From: Eupeodes corollae
Taxonomy: Eukaryota; Arthropoda; Insecta; Diptera; Syrphidae
Reading direction: 5' to 3'
Assembly (NCBI RefSeq): GCF_945859685.1
Contig: NC_079147.1
Location: forward strand, 257,166,572 to 257,230,571
Length of the DNA stretch: 64,000 nt
Under the pieces are notes generated by a model. It was not told the origin of the DNA, made no database searches, and saw nothing but the letters and a program-made list of their open reading frames with translations. The stretch's first letter is position 1, and the number at the start of each line of letters is the position of its first letter. Below are positions 10,892 to 21,346 of this stretch, piece by piece. A program made the position numbers and the translations under genes.

Positions 10892-12138
10892 GGGGACAGT
10901 AGGATAACGGATTTGTATAGAACGGTTAAAAACAAGCATTTTTTACAATGTTAAGTGGAGTATATGTCCCCCCGTTTAGGCGATAGGGGCAATTTAAAAA
11001 AATTATTCATAAAATAAAAAAAAAGAGGCTGGGATGCGACCCACACTAATAACTTCCCATCCCGTTTTCCATTTGTCTTGCTAAAAATCTTGTCTATATG
11101 TACTCGTATCAATTTTTTCAAATTTGCGTAACGGACTGTTGGATTTTTATTTAAAAATACTGAATATCAAAAAAAAAATGTCTGTGAAATAAAATAAGTT
11201 TGAAGCCAATATTTTTAATTTTTGAAAAGCTATTTGAGCCGAAAGTACATTTTTACCAAGTTTTAGTATTGTTTTTTTTAGAGTTTTATTTTTTGTAAAA
11301 ACTTTCAATTCGATTTTGCTCAAAATTTGTCCTAATGTTGAAAACAATATTTCTTATAAGATAAAATAAGCTTGAAGCCTAAATTTCAAGTTTTTGAAAA
11401 GATATTTGAATCGATACTCAATTTATGCGAACTTTGAGTAATGTTTTTTTCAGATTTTAATTTTTTATAAAAAAAACTGTCAATTAGATTTTTTTCAAAA
11501 TTTTATCAGATGTCAAAAACATTATTCTTCGTTGCACAAAATTGTTTTGGAGATGAAATCATATTTTAGTCGTAAAATGTTGGAGGTGACAAATTTTTTT
11601 TTTCAGTTTTATTGATTTATAAAAAAAAACGTTATATTGGTTTTTTTCAAAAAATATACCTGTTTGTTATCTTGTTTCAATATTATATAAAATTTAATTC
11701 AATTCTCTAGCGTTTTTGGTTCGTAAGATATTTAAGGTTAACCAAAATGTTCACCTTTTTTCAAACTGCTATGGGAAAAAAACCACCCGCGCAATTTTCT
11801 TGAGAGCCCTTTCTGCATCTTTCTGCCTTATTATCTGTATAAGAAAATTTATTTGAAGTTGACAGCTCTTCTGGTTCTTGAGCTATGGAGGACGAAAAAA
11901 ACGTCGCGAACGTACGTACACACACACGCACAGACATCCTTCTAAAAATCTTTTATTTCGACTCTAGTGACCTTGAAAAGTTGAAACGTCGAGAAATGCC
12001 AAAATTTTCAATTTGGCAAATCGGACCCATTAAAATAACTTCCTATGGGAAGTTAAAAATAGTAAAAATTGCTTGTTTTAAGATGTTCTTCAAAAATCCG
12101 TTATATTATCTTGTCGCCTGAGTTATCGTACTCTTGCC
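10892..12138. mobile_element. TIR DNA element with 8-bp target duplication (carries a nested repeat)
   Basis: The flanks are CTCGGTTC at 10884-10891 and again at 12139-12146. The ends are inverted repeats: GGGGACAGTAGGATAAC at the left against GGCAAGAGTACGATAAC read from the right. Both continue inwards with GGATTT, AGAAC and AAACAAGCA blocks over about 60 bp. The paralogous repeat at 15411-15432 reads straight through the site, giving the empty state. Most of the interior (11034-12058) is the AT-rich repeat family, so the element proper may be only about 210 bp. An 8-bp duplication fits hAT- or P-like transposition. No transposase is encoded. Confidence 0.75.
11034..12058 (+). repeat. AT-rich TIR repeat family, copy B (most complete)
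   Basis: Starts with GATGCGACCCACAC then TAACTTCCCAT and ends with ATGGGAAGTTA, so the termini are inverted repeats. The first two blocks recur at 52603 (copy E), and the reverse form GTGGGTCGCA occurs at 44355. The interior holds about three degenerate modules of about 170 bp, each with 'GAAAAG.TATTTGA' and 'TTCAATTCGATTTT'-like landmarks, then a unique 3' part with GTACGTACACACAC near 11912. There is no coding potential, so it is presumably a non-autonomous DNA element. The superfamily is unknown. Confidence 0.7.
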
Positions 12139-13012
12139 CTCGGTTCAACGTCAAAGTCTAAAACAATGTATCTCAACTTTATATAAGAAATAGATATTTT
12201 AAATAATGCACCTTTGAAAAATCATACATTTAATTCATGTTGAAAATAAAGCATAAATCATGTAACCATACTTTCTTTGAATATTCAGAATGTGTTGTTT
12301 TTTGCATAACAACGACAAAACTCTTTTTGACTTTTTCCCATCACGTTAAATTTAAGAGTTTGATATTCACTACCATCTGTAACAAATGATATATTTTCAA
12401 ATGTTTTAAATTTTTAATAATTTTGTTTAGCAATATTTTTTAAGTTGTAACTTTTTGAAGGTTTTCTTTTTCGAAAACACAACAACATGAAGTGAAATAT
12501 ATTCTTGTGTGCTTATATACTTCTAGAACTGCTTAAAGTACAATTTGATTAGTTTTTATTTTTTTAAATTTAAAAATCAAATTAAGATCAAAAGCGAACT
12601 AATTTTTTATTAAACTCACTCATTTGTGTATTTTATTGACTTTACAGCTTGAGTAAAAAATAAATTAAAAAATACTAAATTCTCTCACCACCCATTATCA
12701 CCCACAACCCACCCCACCCTTTAAATATATTTGTTTCTTTTTTCCATTAAACCTGAGTGATTGCAACACGAAATTCTCCCATCACGATATCATCACCATC
12801 TGCACAACCCATTTTAATGTATCCTCTTTTTTGAGTCATTCTTCTCAAAAAAATGAAAGTAGAGAAATTGCAACGGTCCTGCTCCTACATCATTCCACAA
12901 GTGTTAAGTCACATGCGTTTAGCTTTGTCCTTTTGTATTTAATTCACTGACTACTGAGTGAGAACAATGAGAGTAAAGAAACCGAGATTAATAAATACTA
13001 AACAGTTACAAC

Positions 13013-13566
13013 CAGAGATGGCAGAAATGCAATTTTTTTTGATTTACTACATTTGCTACGTCTGCTACATAAATGAGGTAGTTAATGTAATTAAATGTAG
13101 TTAACGTAGTTAAATGTATCAGACGTAGCGGTAGACGTCAAAACGTAGTTTGAAATGTCCATTCAATCACCAAATTGGCAAATTGCATCTAAAAGATAAC
13201 TGTGTAAGTGTGAAAAACTAACTCTCGTCGTCGGATACACTATACTCTTAAAATAAAAGACAAAAATAAAAAAAGATGATTATTAAATTTGCATTTTTCT
13301 TTCATAAAACTTCGAATTACTGGATTTAGTTAATTTACGCAAGATATTTGGTTCTTATGTAAAGTTCAGTGTTTTTCACTCGTTAGTGGTTACTTATTCA
13401 CTCGTTTTTTTTAAATTCTTTTTGAAATTTAACGTTTTTTGTGAAGATAGCACACGTAACAAATGTAGGGTAGTAAATGAAACAAATCAAACGTGTAGTT
13501 TATCCAATTAACTACACGTAGTTTACCGAGTAGATTACCTGACGTAATCTATTCTGTTCTATTCTA
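13013..13566. mobile_element. hAT-like MITE, 554 bp, with 8-bp target duplication
   Basis: GTTACAAC flanks it at 13005-13012 and 13567-13574. The paralogous repeat near 15957-15967 lacks the insert and reads AGTTACAATTAC directly. The left end begins CAGAGATGGCAG, typical of hAT ends. The right end is only weakly similar in reverse. The interior is full of short TACGT, GTAGTTA and TAACTAC words on both strands (13070-13130, 13480-13545), which can pair into hairpins. It encodes nothing, so it would have depended on a transposase supplied elsewhere. Confidence 0.75.
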
Positions 13567-14097
13567 GTTACAACTTACAATTACAAAAAAACAGAAAAGA
13601 GCGTAGTAGTCGTTATCTTATTTTCATTAGCATAGGTTCACGCAGTAGTTTTTAGGCAAGTCATAAATTGCATTTTTTTATTTTGTAAGTTTATTGTCAA
13701 AAAGTTTATGTGAAAAAAAAATAAATAATATCAAAATAAAGTGAAGTGTAAAAAATATTGAATAAAAGGTAAACGAAACTTAATAAAGTGGTAGGTGATA
13801 TTTTATTAAATTTAAACAAAAAATATGTTTTTTAAAAAATGGAAGAAAGAAAATTTCGTAAAAATTAAATATTATATTTTTGTAGTTGAAACAATACATA
13901 AATCATTAGGGTTTTCAGCATTCTACGCCACAGATTAGGTCTTGTGTGTTTTCTTTCAAACTAAAATTACCTACTATTTGTAGTAAAATTATAACAACAA
14001 ATATCTTAAATTATTCATAAAAAAAGGAAAAATATAGTGGACATTAAAATAAATACAAAAATTTAATACAAATTAAATTTAAAGCAAAGCTGTTTTC

Positions 14098-14355
14098 GTA
14101 GTACCCGTTGCAAGATGGTTAGTGCGTTGGACTGTTATGAAACAGGTCTTGGGTTCGATCCCTGTCTATGCCATCCATAACGTGTTTTTCACGGGTACTG
14201 CTTCTTGCGAGGAATTGACAAATTGTCCAAGAGTAATTGAAAACATGAACCGCGCTTCCTCAAATTAGCCGTTCGAATTCGGCTTAAAACTGTAGGTCCC
14301 TTCCATCCCTGAGAACAGTGCTCGCACACAGGAATGGTTGAGAGTTGATAGTCAT
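14098..14355 (+). repeat. tRNA-derived SINE, plus copy
   Basis: The 5' part (about 14100-14173) is tRNA-like: an A-box-like GATGGTTAGTGCG at 14114-14126 and a canonical B box GGTTCGATCCC at 14152-14162, ending in a CCA-like 'GCCA'. A tRNA-unrelated body follows to about 14352 ('GTTGATAGTC'). The same unit, inverted, lies at 21105-21346, and its first 35 bp also occur at 16684-16720. Two full copies sharing head and body show a SINE family rather than a stray tRNA pseudogene. It would use RNA polymerase III and be mobilised by a LINE; which one is not visible. Confidence 0.8.
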
Positions 14356-14359
14356 GGCA

Positions 14360-14959
14360 TCTATTCGACATTGAGTCAAATAAATCGGCGGCATCTATCA
14401 ATTCATATAATTGTAACATTGTTGTTGAACCATCTTTCACGGTTCGGTATACTTTTTTGTTAAATGTTTCCCAACCGCGCATTTTAAATCTCTCCAAAAT
14501 GTTCTATTTGATTTAAGTCGTTGATTTGTTGGTCTTTAAAATACTTTTGAGCAGATTTGGATGCGTGCTAAGGGTCGTTGTAGAACCGATTTAAGAGGCA
14601 AGTTCTCGACCGTATAAGGCAGCATCTATCTTTCATGATAATCACCTTCATATTTTGATCAATTTTATCCTCAATCAAATGTATTGGTCCAACGCCATAC
14701 TAAGAAAATTAACCCCAAAGTATGAAACAGCCGCAACTTTTCTTAACCGTTTTCTGGATATATGTATTTGGGATTCAGTTCTTTCAAATTAAGCCTTCTA
14801 ACGGTTTGTCTAACATCACTTGTTGCTTGGTTTTCCGCTCTGTTTTTTGGCTCTAAGCGGTAAAATTGCTGCTCATTATTCTGGCTCTTTCCCTCAAAGA
14901 CTTCGTAGAACTAAAATTCCAGCTTTCTTTTCTAGGGAGCAATGCTTACCGCGACCCAT
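14360..14959 (-). pseudogene. Tc1-like transposase relic, internally deleted
   Basis: Reading leftwards from an ATG at 14959, the start 'MGRGKHCSLEKKAG' is the usual Tc1 N-terminus. Then come 'WGYFS' and 'GVGPIHLIED' (about 14690), 'HASKSAQKYFKD' (about 14555), 'DLNQIEHFGEI' (about 14500) and 'LFDSMSNRCHD' (about 14360), all in Tc1 order. The DNA-binding part is mostly missing, stops interrupt the frame, and the region around the second catalytic aspartate is damaged. It is a decayed cut-and-paste transposase directly next to the SINE end. Confidence 0.8.
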
Positions 14960-14961
14960 AT

Positions 14962-15339
14962 TTTCCTTAGAATTAATTGTAAAAATTGTTAAAATAATTT
15001 GAATTTACTTCCTAAAGTGAACTTATTGTTTTATAAAAGTACACAAAAATGTTAAAAACTAATATTTTTGATTCTAGTTAAATATTAAAGTCTGTGTTAC
15101 AATGTGTTTTAGATATTAAAATAATTTTAATGTCCGTACCAAAAACAAAGTCTTATTTAAGGTAGGGGTCATCTCCAAACCATCAACAAGCAAAAAACTA
15201 AACCTATGGTAATATAACTTTTTTTTGATGCGTGGTGTTGTTTTGATTTGGTTTAACTCTTAGCAACTGTCTCTGTGTCTATTTAAATGTCCATGTCTGT
15301 ACATACCTGCATTGCAGCCTCTTTAAATCTACACGATAA
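14962..15339. other. No gene seen
   Basis: AT-rich spacer between the Tc1 relic and repeat copy 2. It probably includes decayed Tc1 flank; no terminal inverted repeat was identified. Confidence 0.4.
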
Positions 15340-16335
15340 ATCTAAAATTTGAGTACATTTAAGGAATAGACTATCTTATTTTTTCCTGATTCGGGATCTT
15401 ATTAAATACATTAAAAAATTCGGGTCAACGTCAGCTTATTTACTTCTAAACCAGCTAAAAGCACTATTGAAATCGAATAGTTTTTATTTTTTTAAATTCA
15501 AAAATTAAAGTAAGATAAAAAAAGAACTAATTAATCATAAAACTCACTCGTTTGCGTATTTAATTGACTTTACAGCTTGAGTAAAAACAACAAATACCCA
15601 ACCAAAGAGAACAATGCAAATCATCTCATCTGATCCGCAACCAAATAAATATATAATTCTCTCACCACCCATTAATACCCACCACCACCCACCCTGCACA
15701 TATATTTGTTTCTTTTTCCCTTTAAACCTGAGTGACTACCAAACAAAATTCTCCAATCACCTTCACCTTCACCACCCATTTTAATTTCTCCTCTTTTGAG
15801 TCATTGTTCTCAAAAAAATGAAAGTAGAGAAATTGCAACGGTCCTGCTCCTACATCATTCCACAAGTGTTAAGTCACATGCGTTTAGCTTTGTCCTTTTG
15901 TATTTAATTCACTGACTACTGAGTGAGAATAATGAGATTAAACCGAGATTATAAAATAGTTACAATTACAAAAAACAGAAAAGCGCGCAGTAGTCGTTGT
16001 CTTGTCTCCAATAGCAAAGGTTCACGCAGTAGTTTTTTAGACAAAATTGCATTTTTTTATTTTGTAAGTTTATTGTCAAAAAGTTTATGTGAAAAAAAAT
16101 AAATAAATGAAAACAAAGTAAAGTGAAGTGTAAAAAATATAGAATAAAAGGTAAAAGAGACTTAATAAAGTGGTAAGTGATTTTTTATTAAACTTAAACA
16201 AAAAAATATGTTTTTAATATTTAAAAAAGAATGGAAGAGAGCAAATTTCTTAAAAATTAATGTTTATATTTTTTTAGTTGAAAAAACAATACATAAATCA
16301 TTAGGGTTTTCAGCATTCTTCGCCACAAATTAGGT
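15340..16335. repeat. Long direct repeat, copy 2 (empty-site copy)
   Basis: Partner of 10800-14085. It lacks both the TIR element and the hAT-like MITE and so shows the pre-insertion sequence at both sites (15411-15432 and 15957-15967). A 123-bp block at 15807-15929 is identical to 12842-12964, while its neighbours differ by substitutions and small indels. It ends with the same 'GGGTTTTCAGCATTCT' block near 16305 as copy 1 near 13910. Confidence 0.75.
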
Positions 16336-17344
16336 CTGGGATAGTTTTAATTTCAGTTATAAACGATTCTTACAGATTTTGGTGTCCTTTTTTAACTGGC
16401 AAAATTTTTGGAGAGGTGTTATATCGATTCATATATTTTGTATTGTCCTAACAATTTTGATGTTCTTATGGTTTCCTGGTTATATAATATCCCCCTTTTT
16501 TAGGGTCGTATGGTGCTTTATTTCTATACCATTTTAATTTTATAAAACTATAAGCATAATATGAGAAAAAAGGATTGGATGGAATAACTCAGAAGTTGAA
16601 CTAATCGAGTAGTATTTTTGGCTTAAACATTGAATTTTAAAATAAAAACTATCATTTTAAAAGTTTAGATAACCAACCAAATCGTAGTACTCGTGGCATG
16701 ATGGTTAGTGCGTTGGAATTGACAATTGAACAAAATTGTAACATTTTTCTATAGAAAAAGAATGGAAAAACCCGTTCTAAGGATTGTTGACAAAAAAAGT
16801 TAAGGGTTTTTTCATAAATGAAATGTCATTGAAACAAACTCTTTCGATTTTATTTTAAATTGATTTTAACAAAAAAATATCAAGAAATAAATCAAGAAAC
16901 CCAAAGTATTTTGAGACGATGTCACTGCCCATTCCTTGGATATAATTCCAGAAAAGGGTATTTTAGTATAATAAATTGTACCCTACCTGAGAACAAATTT
17001 GATTACAACTTTTTGACTTATATTCTATGTCTTTGAATAAACTAAAATGTACATCCATATTTTTGTAGCGACATATAGAAACTATATTGAAAGTTTTGCA
17101 TTCGTAAGAATTTCGATCTCGAGATCTTAATCAAACATAACATTATGATTAAAGAGAATTCAAAAGAAGTGGGTAGCTCGATACCGTCCGTCTATCTGTG
17201 TGTCTGTTCTTGCCCATACAGCCCAAACCATTGGGACGGATAACTTAAAACTTATTTTTGAGCAGTTTTGCGTTAGGCGTTTTTCTTTCTTGAAATGTCA
17301 AACTTAATCAACAAGAAACCAACAGATTTTTATGAAACTTTCAC
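16336..17344. other. No gene; contains a SINE head fragment
   Basis: Only notable item: 16684-16720, a plus-strand copy of the first ~37 bp of the tRNA-derived SINE (GATGGTTAGTGCGTTGGA), after which the match ends. The rest is AT-rich with no supported feature. Confidence 0.5.
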
Positions 17345-18793
17345 CATTTTTTTTTCTAAAGTTGGATTCTTCCAACGAAAAAGTAATTTCGAAGGATGCC
17401 TCCTCGACGGTACCTCGACTCAACGGTCAAATCCTATTATTGTCTTCCAGTGCAAAATATTTGGGAGTAAAACTAAACTGGAAACTAAATATTGAAGTAC
17501 GGGTTAAGAAGGCCTGTGTTGCCTTCTACGCCTGCAGCAAAACTTTCGTCAAAAAGTGGGGACTTCAGTCGAAGATGGTTTTATGGACGTACACAGCCGT
17601 AATATGTCCAATCTTAACAAATGCTTTAAGCAAAGCCTATAATATTGATAAGCTAAAAAAGGTCTAGAAAACAGCTTGCGTGGGCACCACAGGGGCCATG
17701 CGTACTTGCCCAACGGACGCCTTAAACGTTATTTTGGATCTTCTACCAATCGACCTTTTTATTAAAAACATAGTTTTCTGCAGCGCTATTAGGCTGAAGG
17801 AATCAAACAGCTGGTTGTCAAAAACTTATGGTCACTACAGCTACACAACGAAATTGATTCCCTAAGACACTGACTACTGCACTCCCACTTTCAGACTTAG
17901 TAAGGGTTTTAAGGTTATTTTCCCATCAGTAAGCCAAATCCTTTAGGCTTCCTGACTTTGCTAGCATTTTTCAAGCTTAACTGCTGGCAATAAGGGAGGC
18001 ATGTAAGATACTTAAACAAAGCCCAAACCAAAACCGAAATGCGGCTATCTTTACAGACAGTCAGGCAGGTGTCAAAGCCATTAACTCGGCCATATCCTCA
18101 TCTAAATTGGTTCAGCAATGTCGCGATGAGCTTGCGAGCCTGAATATTAACTTCGGTGTCTGGGTTCCGGGCCATAGTGGAATATGAACGGGCTGACAAG
18201 CTAGCCAAGTAAGGATTGGCCCTTCATAGCTCACTTGCGGAAATGGTTAACATTTCTCTTGGTGCTATAAAGGGTAAAATATTTTCTATCTACCAAACTG
18301 AATCAAACCGAAGGTGGAGCAATTTACCCAACTGCATTATATCTAGGAAGATATGGCCCACCTATGTATAATAAAACCCGTACAAACGATCTTCTATGCA
18401 GGCCAAGGCAAGACATAGCCAGAATTGTTGCGGTTTGTCCCGGACATTGGCCTTTAGAAGTTCATGCGGAGAAGTTGGGTATCTCCTACAACACCTTTTG
18501 CCGTAGTTGTAGTGACCAAAGAGAAAGTGAAACCATAATCTATTTCCTCTGCAAATGTCCTGCTTTGTCAAACGCTGGAATGAAATACTTTTGAAAAGCA
18601 TTCTTTCACGAACTTGGTGATCTATCTAAGACAAATATTAGGGACCTAATCTTTTTTCTAAATGCGAGAAAATGGCTCTAACATAATCGCTATAAAGCTT
18701 CTTTGTAACTTTGTTTTTGGTATCAAAACGGCGCACTACAGCGCTAATTGGATCTCAAGCTAGTTTGCCTTGAGATCGCCATTTCTACCTACC
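17345..18793 (+). mobile_element. R1/LOA-like LINE with RNase H, 5'-truncated relic, copy 1
   Basis: The 5' part encodes the end of a reverse transcriptase: 'AKYLGVKLNWKLNIE' (about 17453), 'VKKACVAFYAC' and 'TACVGTTGAMRTCPTDAL' (about 17670). After a loss of sequence near 17930-18000 comes an RNase H part with 'AAIFTDSQAGVKAIN' (about 18040) and 'VWVPGHSGI' (about 18158). The end has a cysteine block 'CRSCSDQRE' (about 18500). These are landmarks of I/LOA-type non-LTR elements that carry RNase H. Several stops and frameshifts make it inactive. The 3' end carries a hairpin (18751-18777) and a (TACC)n tail (18781-18793). A sister copy lies inverted at 23766-26183. Confidence 0.85.
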
Positions 18794-19443
18794 TACCCAC
18801 CATAGAATGGTTATTTTGTTTTTAAGTTTTCTCAAGAACTAATAAACTGATTTCAATAGTTTTTTCTGCACAAGCTCTTATAGTAATAATTTTCAAATAT
18901 CAATTTTGAAAAATTGGCTCCTTTTTTACTTTCTTACATTTTTGTTTGTTCACTTCAAATTAAGGTTATTTTTTAAGCAAGTGCTTGAACACACAAATGA
19001 AGGTCCCTAATAAAGTTCAACTTTGTCGGATATTTCTATAAAGGAATTCAATTTTTTCTAATTTCTTTCTTCATTAAGAAATACTTTTGCAAGCATGTTT
19101 AAATAAAATCCATACACTGCCACGGCTACTTGTGCTATTCTATTATGTTTTAAAAATATTTTTAAGAAATAGGTATTTAACTAGGTTAGGTCTTTAAAAC
19201 TTCTTCTTGATTGGTAAATATTTGTTTATATAGCCACTGTCAATGTAGTTTTCAGTTTCGTTAACGCAGAAAATTGAGTTAAGTATTTTATCGGTTTTTA
19301 AAAACAAGATTTTTGTAATTGCTTAAATTTTCGTGACTTTTTAAATCGTGCAAGCTTTTACTCAACTTAAAAGTAAAACATTGCGAATGAGGGAAGGAAT
19401 CGCTCAAGTTTTTTCGAAAAATTTTTGATATCTTTCTCGAAAA
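18794..19443. other. No gene; AT-rich, includes diverged start of the tandem duplication
   Basis: From about 19310 the sequence is loosely similar to 20025-20214, so the tandem unit starts before its near-identical core. Nothing else was recognised. Confidence 0.4.
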
Positions 19444-19965
19444 GAAAGCTAAGAATTTTCTTGGAGAAACATGAACCTCGGACTTGTAGTTCGAGTTAAA
19501 AAAAGTCGTTCAGACTTTAATGCAAAATATTCTATTTCAAATCTTTCTCACTGAGCCGATATTTCAGCCAAAACAGCTGGCTTAAGCGTTGGGGGTAAGC
19601 TGAAGCAATATGCAGACTTTATTTTAAAGCCGTAAAGACGGTTAGGGCATTTCGTCGCAGCGCTTTCTTGGACAGCGTAAAAGTAAGCATGGAATTTTTC
19701 TGATAGTCTCTGAAGCCTACATTTTTAATTAAAGTGCTTTTTAGAGTTGAAGAAATATGACTGAAAATACTTACGTTGATACCGTCCTTGCCGGCCCTTA
19801 AGTCGTGATCAGCGTGTGCACCTCCGAATATGAATTTAAACTAACGTCTGCATTTAGTTTTAACTTACTTACCGATTCGATGTAAGTTTGGATGAAATAT
19901 TTGGCTTAAGGAAAAATTGTTTTTTGTACCACAGACAATTCTGTACGAAATTAGTAAATGGTTGC
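19444..19965. repeat. Tandem duplication, core of unit 1
   Basis: Near-identical to 20215-20746 in direct orientation, offset 771-784 bp; the difference is a small indel near 19483. The flanks of the core are much more diverged than the core. On the minus strand the core holds a possible splice pattern: a donor GTAAGT near 19771, an acceptor CTTCAG near 19716, a 60-65 nt gap between them, and open frame on both sides in matching phase. A product is not recognised, and upstream frames contain stops, so I do not call a gene. Confidence 0.7.
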
Positions 19966-20214
19966 AACTACAAATCAAAAATGTTTAATGCTCTATTAAA
20001 CAGGTAATTGGGCCTTATGTTCTATCAGTTTTTTTTTTAATCAAAATTTTTTTAATGGCCCAAATTTTCGTGGCTTTTTTTTTTAATCACGCAAGCTTTC
20101 CAAAACTCGTTAAGAGTTTTCCGGCCAACTAAAACGAAAAATAATTTCGAATGAGCTAAGAAACCGTTCAAGCCAAAACCTAAAATTGTTGAAATCTTAT
20201 CATTCACTCGAACA

Positions 20215-20746
20215 GAAAGCTAAGAATTTTCTTGGGGAAACATGAACCTCGGACAGACTTCAGTATTTGTAGTTAGAGTTAAAAAAAGTCGTTCAGACTT
20301 TAATGCAAAATTTTCTTTTTTCAAATTTTTCTCACTGAGCCGATATTTCAGCCAAAACAGCTGGCTTAAGCGTTGGGGGTAAGCTGAAGCAATATGCAGA
20401 CTTTATTTTAAAGCCGTAAAGACGGTTAGGGCATTTCGTCGCAGCGCTTTCTTGGACAGCGTAAAAGTAAGCATGGAATTTTTCTGATAGTCTCTGAAGC
20501 CCACATTTTTAATTAAAGTGCTTTTTAGAGTTGAAGAAATATGACTGAAAATACTTACGTTGATACCGTCCTTGCCGGCCCTTAAGTCGTGATCAGCGTG
20601 TGCACCTCCGAATATGAATTTGAGCTAACGTCTGCATTTAGTTTTAACTTACTTACTGATTCGATGTAAGTTTGGATGAAATATTTGGCATAAGGAAAAA
20701 TTGTTTTTTTTTGCACCACAGAAAATTCTGCACGAAATTAGTCCCT
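20215..20746. repeat. Tandem duplication, core of unit 2
   Basis: Second copy of the core. The proposed splice sites and the reading frames on the minus strand are conserved. Differences from unit 1 include one base inside the proposed intron next to the acceptor, and two close substitutions near 20625 that change one codon in an alternative frame. Its neighbour to the left (20025-20214) matches the left flank of unit 1 only loosely. Confidence 0.7.
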
Positions 20747-21104
20747 TAAGTTCTAAATTTGTTTCGAGTTTAATCGAAAGAAACGTGAGGATTTTCATCG
20801 CGGGTTCATAAACATTAATTCAACACGCTCGAAATATTGAATTTTTAATATTCCATCAACATCCTTAAAGATACGTACAATCCTCTTCCTGTATGTAAAG
20901 AATCTGCTTTAAAACGAAGCCTATATTTAAAGATTTTAAAATATTCAGCAAAATATGTCTATAACCTTAATATCTAAGTTCGAACTCAATAAACCCAATG
21001 GCTAAGGCAGAAGGTGCGAGAACAGATAGACGGACATAATCCACAGGTCCACTTTTTTCGACTTCTCTAATATCTTATTAAAAACTAAATTCCGTTGAGA
21101 ACTA
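20747..21104. other. No gene seen
   Basis: AT-rich sequence between the tandem duplication and the inverted SINE. Nothing recognised. Confidence 0.4.
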
Positions 21105-21346
21105 GGGCATAGTGACTTACAACTATCAACCATTCCTGGGTGCAAGTACCGTTTTCAGGGAGCGAGGGAACCTTCAGTTTTTAAGCCGAATCCGAAAGGC
21201 TAGTTTTAGGAAGCACTTTTCATGACAAGAATTATTACTCTTGGAGAATTTTTAATTCCTCGCTAGAGGCTGGATGTCATAGGCTGGCATTGAACCCAAA
21301 ACCTCTGGCATGACATTCCAACTCACTAACCATCTTGCCACGGGAA
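21105..21346 (-). repeat. tRNA-derived SINE, minus copy
   Basis: The reverse complement starts 'CCCGTGGCAAGATGGTTAG' (about 21343) and carries the B-box-like GGGTTCAATGCC (about 21295). It continues through the same body as the copy at 14098-14355 to 'GTTGATAGTTGTAAGTC' (about 21115). The B box has one change from the canonical form. It extends slightly further 3' than the plus copy, giving the family length as about 240 bp. Confidence 0.8.

Larger units (their letters stand above)
10800..14085. repeat. Long direct repeat, copy 1 (interrupted by insertions)
   Basis: Blocks of this stretch line up in the same order with 15340-16335. They include the 'ATTCGGGAT' block near 10850, the 'CAACGTCA' junction near 12147, the 'TTATTGACTTTACAGCTTGAG' region near 12635 (partial quote), a 123-bp identical block at 12842-12964, and the A/T-rich end near 13660-13940. 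Copy 1 is longer mainly because of the insertions at 10892-12138 and 13013-13566 plus about 360 bp at 12152-12512. No gene is visible. What the repeat is remains unknown: LTR-like, or an old segmental duplication. Confidence 0.7.

Noticed and set aside
14108..14173. Possible functional tRNA gene
   Set aside because: Head of a SINE present in two further places; arms and anticodon stem do not fold convincingly.
19760..19860. U1 snRNA-like start (ATACTTAC) on the plus strand
   Set aside because: The match ends after eight bases apart from a GTGATCA word; no Sm site or U1 fold follows.
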